Assembly: GCA_903873045.1 (NCBI GenBank)
Contig: CAIQND010000797.1
Location: 1-6,538, forward strand
Origin: an uncultured Methylococcaceae bacterium
GTDB lineage: Bacteria > Pseudomonadota > Gammaproteobacteria > Methylococcales > Methylomonadaceae
Reading direction: 5' to 3'
DNA length: 6,538 bases
This document shows, in pieces, positions 1-6,538 of this stretch. The translations under genes and the position numbers were made by a program. How positions within the stretch are numbered: the first letter of the stretch is position 1; every line of letters begins with the position of its first letter. Below the pieces are notes generated by a model. The model was not told the origin of the DNA, searched no databases, and was given only the letters and a program-made list of their open reading frames with translations.

Positions 1-3000
1 AACGAGGCGTGATTTAAACGATCTTCAAATACCGCATCACCGCGACCTAACAACGCCGACATGACACCGATATTAGCCATATAACCGGTAGAAAATAATA
101 ACGCCCGGTCACGACCGGTAAAAGCGGCCAACTCTTCTTCCAGAGCATGATGCGCCGCACTGTGTCCGCAGATTAAATGCGCGGAACCACTACCAACACC
201 GTAGCGATCAACCGCTGTTTTAAAAGCGCCAACCACCTCGGGATGATTTGCCAAACCCAGATAATCATTACTGCAAAAATTAACGCAATTTTTACCGTCG
301 ATAGGCAGATTGATCCCTTGAGGTGCATCGATAACCCGTCTGGAACGATACAAACCAGCCTCGGCAATAGCCTTCAGCTTATCGGGTAACTGTAAAAATG
401 CAGCCGTCATCAGGCGTAACTTGAACCGCCGGAATAAACGCCCAAGCGTTCAAACAAAGCCAAATCATGGTTGGTCATGGGATTGTCGGTGGTTAATAAT
501 TTATCACCGTAAAAAATGGAGTTTGCACCCGCCAGAAAACACAAGGCCTGCATTTCATCACTCATCTTGCTGCGACCGGCCGACAAACGCACCCGCGATT
601 GTGGCATCATAATTCTGGCAACGGCCAATGTTCTGATAAAAATAATGGGGTCCAGTGCCTCAGTCCCCATTAACGGCGTACCTTCAACCTGAACCAGCAT
701 ATTAACCGGCACACTTTCAGGATGCTTGGGCATATTGGCCAACTGAATTAACAACTGGGCGCGGTCAATATCACTTTCACCCATGCCAACGATGCCGCCA
801 CAGCATACATTAATACCGGCATCTCTAACCCGTGCCAGGGTATCCAAACGATCCTGATAAGTTCGGGTAGTAATCACTTCGGAATAATAGTCTTCAGAAG
901 TATCCAGATTATGATTATAATAATCCAGACCGCCTTCCTTTAATCTCAGCGTTTGGGCATCGGTCAACATGCCCAAGGTAACACAAGTTTCCATGCCCAG
1001 TGCTTTAACACCCTGAACCATTTCTATCACCCGTTCAACATCTTTGTCTTTGGGTTTACGCCAAGCGGCACCCATACAAAACCGCGAAGCGCCTTGATCT
1101 TTGGCTTGTTTGGCAGCCTTTAAAACGGCATCAACCGGCATTAATGCCTCCGGTGTCAAACCTGAATCATACCGAGCACTTTGCGGACAGTAGCCACAAT
1201 CTTCCGAACACGAACCGGTTTTTATACTTAATAAGCTACTGATTTGAACTTCGTTAGGATCAAAATGCTCTCTATGGACAGTTTGGGCTTTAAAAACCAG
1301 ATCATTAAAAGGTAACGCATAGAGCGCTTGCACTTCATCCAGTTGCCAGTCATGGCGGATTGCAAGGGAAACGGGACGGCTAATGGCAGGGTTTGCAGGC
1401 ATTCGGTTAATCTCCAGCGACAGTCAATAAATTATGAGTAACAAGCAATGACAACACTCGTCAACCTGTTGAAATGAAAGTAGTACACAACTGGATCAAT
1501 ATTATACAGGATTACCTGCTTCCGCCTACCTGCATCTTGTGTGGCAATAAAGGATTTGAGGTGCGTGATCTATGTGATCCGTGTTTTCAACACTTACATA
1601 AGAATAATCAGTGCTGTTATCGCTGCGCTGAAATTTTTGAAATCCCCGTAACCTCGCCTACGTTATGCGGACGTTGCTTAAGTTCGCCACCGGCCTTTGA
1701 CGAAACCTACGCGCCTTTTGTTTATGAAGGTGAAATGCGCCATCTGATTACGACATTAAAATTTGGCTCACACACCAAAAATGCACGTTTACTGGGTCTG
1801 TTATTGGCTGATCACCTAAAAAAAACAGCACAAAGACCAGACTTGATAATACCCGTTCCGCTGCATAAAAGCCGTTACCGCGAGCGCGGTTTTAATCAGG
1901 CGATAGAAATTGCCAAAATAGTTTCCAAAAAATTACAAATTCCGTTAGACCTGAGCAGTTGCCTTAGGCATCGCCACACACCGCATCAAATAGCCTTGAC
2001 TGCGAAACAACGTCACCTTAATATAAAAAATGCGTTCTCAATCAGCAAACCCATACACGCCCAGCATATTGCCATACTCGATGACGTAATGACTACCGGC
2101 TCAACCGCGCATGAACTGGCTCTACTATTAAAAAAAGCCGGCGTAAGCCGCGTGGATGTTTGGGTGTGTGCCAGGGCTTGATTGACATGTCTTGCAAAAT
2201 CCGGAATTGTCGACAATCCGGGATTGTTAGAATCACTTTATTAAAATCGGCTACCCACTTAAGCTGGGACAGATAACATGCCTTGAAGGGAAGGGTATCT
2301 GTAAAATCGTCGTGCTTTAAATGGGCAGATCTATCGTGGGAGCGATACCTACGTCGCGACTAACGTTTCAAATCGCGACGTAGGCGTCGCTCTCACTAAG
2401 TCTGCTACCTACTTAGTCGAAAAGCGACATTAGACTTTGCTTGTTCACAAGCAGAGAATACACACCTAATAACAGCGCCTATTCATACTGTCCCGTCTAA
2501 AGTTGGTAGCCATAACGTCCAAGTAACACCAAGAAATGCATGTATTTTAAAGGTTTTTAATTAGTAAAGTTGGAAATTTAATATCTGAAATTCTATACGC
2601 TCTTTTAGACTGAAATCGCCTTGATACATTTGGATACAATTCAGATGTTGTATTTTATAAAACAAAAAAATATACTTCAACTTCACTATGCCTCACGCCT
2701 CAAGCACTTTACTTTTAAACCTTAATTAATTAAAAATTTATCATGAAAAATTACTGGGTTCTACTTTATTTGGTTAACATTTTTGGAATAGTGAATTGCC
2801 ATCGGAGTTAATCACATTGCCTATTAAGCGATGTCCAAGAATAAATAAAAAGACCAGTAACATAGAGTAGAAAATCGCCTTAAACCTAAGCGCTTAAATG
2901 AGCGTAGTGAGGAGAAAAGATAATGGTTACATCGCGTTCAAAAAAAACAGAGAGTAATAACTCAAAAAAAGATTTACCCAAACAAAACATCCCGGCACCG

Positions 3001-6000
3001 CCAAAAACCAAGACAAAAACAGCTACCAAGATAATTGAGACAACCACTACTGATACACAAGACGATATTGTCACAAGATCAAAAAAATTTGCTTTGAAAT
3101 TCAGCTTATTGAAAGATAAAATTAAAGCGGATACAGATACTGAACAAAATGAACAAACCGGCTCTGCTTCTGATGAAATAAACAACGAACAGACCGCCTC
3201 CAAAAAACCGACTATTACACCGGGTTGCGACAGCGAGCACCTACTTCAAGAAAAGTGGGGCACACGCGACAGAGCCTTGAATTTTTATGATCGGCAAGTT
3301 CTTGATTACCTTGCGCCCAAGATGCAAGAGTTTATAGCCCGACAGGAATTTCTGTTTGTTGCGTCAGCTGATCGTAGCGGTGAATGTGATTGTACTTCAA
3401 AATTTGGTAACCCCGGTTTTATCCGGGTGCTCAGTAATAAATACCTGATGTATCCTGAATTCAGGGGCAACGGTGTTTTTGCAAATAGCGGCAATATCAC
3501 TGAAAACCCGCATATCGGCCTGCTAATGATAGACTTTACCAAGGATACCGTAGGACTTCATGTTAACGGTAAAGCCAGAATTGTTACCCATGATGAGCTG
3601 CTGCAATTAGCTGACAAATTGCCTCAAAATGTTATTGAAGAAATTCATCAGGAAGGCAAAAAATGCCCTGAACGCTGGATGATGATAGAGGTTGAAGAAG
3701 CTTATATTCAATGTTCCAAGCATATTCCGTTGATGCAAAAGCTGGATAAAAAAATTGATTGGGGCACTGACAATATTGCCGCAAAAGGCGGCGACTATTT
3801 TCAGTTGATGGACATTCCACTTTATGATCGCTTGGGCGGAGATAAAGCCATGGAAGTCTGTGTGGATCTGTTTTATCAAAAAGTACTGAATGATGATTTG
3901 GTGAGTTCTTTTTTTAAAGATATTGATATGGCGAGTCAACGCCTGAAACAGAAATCATTTCTGGCAATGGCTTTTGGTGGCCCCTATCACTATTCCGAAG
4001 CTGATCTTCGTACCACACATAAACCCTTAATTGAAAAGCAGGGATTATCTGACGAACATTTTAACCGAATACTTGAGATTTTTAAGGAAACATTAACTGA
4101 GTTAAATATTTCTGCCAATGAACAAAAGAGCGCAATGGAAATCCTTGAAAGTACGCGAGATGCTGTATTAAATCGATAAGCACACTGACTTAATCTTATA
4201 TAAGTATTTACCTTCACCTTTAGAAAATGGGAGCTGAGGGGAATTTATTTAAAAAATCTCCCCTAACCCCTCTTTTTCAAAGAGGGGGACTGAATAATTA
4301 CAATCTTATTAAACAGGTACACCCGTTAAGGAGCGATCATGATAAAAAAAGACACCTTTCAACCGGATGATAACACCTACTGGAAAAAAGCCTTTTTCGC
4401 CAATCAAAAACGTGAGCCTCCATTACTACACACCCGACCTAACGTCACCAAACAACATCAAGAAAAAATCGGTGATGCTGGCGCACTTTGGTTAAAGTTA
4501 TTATTTCAGGGAAAGATCACCGCGCAAAATAATGACGATAAACTGCGTATCTACAAGTTGGGCGTCGTCGTTTATGAAATCCCGTTGCCGTTTCTGGAAC
4601 AGAAAACGGTTATCGGTCGCCACCCGAATGCCGATTTGCAACTGGAATCGCCAAAATTGGCGCTGTATCATGCCGCTATACTCAACAATAACGAAAAATT
4701 CTACATTGAAAGTCTGGATGATAACAATGGAATCCTGATTAAAAACAAAAAGCTGAAACTCAAAACACCTATTCAGATTCATGATGGCATGCAAATAGAT
4801 ATTCCAGGCTATCGACTGGAATTTTCTATGGCTAATACAACCGGTGCTATCGATGACGACGCATTTGAAGCAAATGAGCTGAATGACATCCCCGATTTTT
4901 TCTATAAAACACCACCCAATTCATTATTGACTAATTTGATTGAGGATCTAAAACACATAAAAATATGGGACGGAGGCATTACCCAATTAAAAGTCACCGA
5001 TATTATTGAAGAAACCCGTGATTGCAAGACGTTCCGCTTGATGAGTGAAGAACCTCTGCTATTTATTTATAAACCGGGACAATTTATTACCTTTATCTTG
5101 ACTATTAACGGTGAGGAAATTAAGCGTTCCTACAGCATGTCCTCCAGCCCTTCAAGACCCTATTTACTGGAAGTGACTATCAAAAGGATGTCGGGGGGGC
5201 TGGTCTCAAACTGGCTTTGTGATCACATCAAAATAGGTGATATCTTAACGATTAAAGGGCCCACCGGAAGATTTAGCTGTTTCAATTATCCGGTTAAAAA
5301 AGTGCTGTTTATTGCCGCAGGCAGTGGTATTACCCCCATTATTTCCATGAGTCGCTGGATTGCAGACACAGGATCATGCGTAAATGTTAAATTACTGGCT
5401 TCATTTAAATCACCAACAGACATTATATTTCGCAAGGAACTTGAAATACTGTCCGCTCGTAACGCGAATTTTAATGTCGCAATAACAGTGACATCCGGAT
5501 GGCGTGGTACGGAATTCTGGACAGGATTTACCGGTCGGGTTAATCATCATTTACTGAATTTGTTTGTGCCGGACATACAGGAACGCGATATATTTTTGTG
5601 CGGACCGGAACCTTTTGCACATACTATAAAAAAAATATTACATGACCAAGGCTATGACATGTCGCACTTTCATACTGAAAGTTTCGGTTCGGGGCGTTCA
5701 GCACAAGCCTCGGGGGACGTAGCCAAATCATTACAACTGAAAGGCACCTTACACAAAGTCACTTTTACCCAATCAGGCAAAACCGTCGATACCGATGAAC
5801 ATATTACACTGTTGGAACTGGCCGAAGCACACGGCATTGAAATTGATTACGGTTGTCGCAGTGGTGTCTGTGGTGAATGTGAGGTTAAGTGTAAAGGCGC
5901 TGTTAACATTAAGTCTTTTTGTGAAATTGATGTCAAAACCAGAAATGCCGGCTTTATCTACACTTGCTGTAGTATTGCTGCATCTGACCTTGAACTTGAT

Positions 6001-6538
6001 ATTTAGTGTCTAAACGAAAAAGCCGATTTTTAAACAACCGTAAATTACAAATATTTTTGTCAGCAAAGAGAGCATCTTTCATAAAAGGCTAAAAGTTGCG
6101 TATTCTGATTAATTTGAACACTGATTCTGGTCGAACTTGAACCCCTAAATCCTAACGAATAAGGTTAGGCAACTCGCAATAAATACCCCCCACGAATTTT
6201 TCGGAATATCATTTGAACACCCTGTATTCTATGGACATGATTTTCACACAGCATCTCCCCATTTTCTCTCTATACATGTCACGCTTACAACACCGGCAAA
6301 TCCTCCAGAATCTCACCAAAGCGATTCTTTTGTATAGGCTTCCGTTCAACCCATAACGTCGCCATTTGCGTTCTCGTTTTAACGATGCTAATTACAACTT
6401 CAGGGATGTGCATCTCCCTTGTGACCTATATAGTTCTCTGTGTACGCTTCGTCTGACCTTTGTTCACGTTTGCTACAGTCGTAACCGTTGACAACGTTCC
6501 GCCGGAGACGCAACACTCGATACTGTTGGCTGGTTAGG

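Overview
The window looks like a chromosomal piece of a moderate-GC gammaproteobacterium. The reason is a bioB-bioF biotin gene pair running leftwards, divergent from a comF-type phosphoribosyltransferase gene, an arrangement I recall from many gammaproteobacteria. REP-like palindromes and the general style also fit the methanotroph/Methylococcales side of that class, but no gene here proves methanotrophy, so the genus is left open.

Layout. 1-410 (minus) is the 5' part of bioF, cut by the window edge. 410-1402 (minus) is complete bioB, joined to bioF by a TGATG stop/start overlap. 1403-1473 is the short divergent control region. 1474-2181 (plus) is comF. 2182-2922 has no convincing gene. It holds a hairpin just after comF, a 263-bp element with 24-bp imperfect terminal inverted repeats (2249-2511) that carries an inverted pair of REP-like sequences, and then AT-rich DNA with a few small dyads leading to a good ribosome binding site. 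2923-4179 and 4339-6006 (both plus) are the unusual part. The first encodes a disordered Lys/Thr-rich tail, a PNPOx-like FMN split-barrel domain and a group 1 truncated haemoglobin. The second encodes an FHA domain, a ferredoxin-NAD(P) reductase-type FAD/NAD module and a C-terminal [2Fe-2S] ferredoxin. A G/C-rich repeat hairpin lies in the 159 bp between them. 6007-6538 has no long reading frame; its right half may be an eroded mobile element or gene on the minus strand.

How the genes may work together. bioB and bioF act in sequence on biotin (7-keto-8-aminopelargonate formation, then sulphur insertion into dethiobiotin). comF is probably a DNA-uptake or competence-related protein and is not metabolically linked to them. 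The two large genes look like one redox system: NAD(P)H electrons would enter the FAD reductase, pass to the [2Fe-2S] domain, and be delivered to the haem of the truncated globin and/or the flavin of the PNPOx domain. That is functionally like a flavohaemoglobin (NO dioxygenase) divided over two proteins, with an FHA domain as a possible docking or control device. Domain identities are read from motifs; the joint function is inference.
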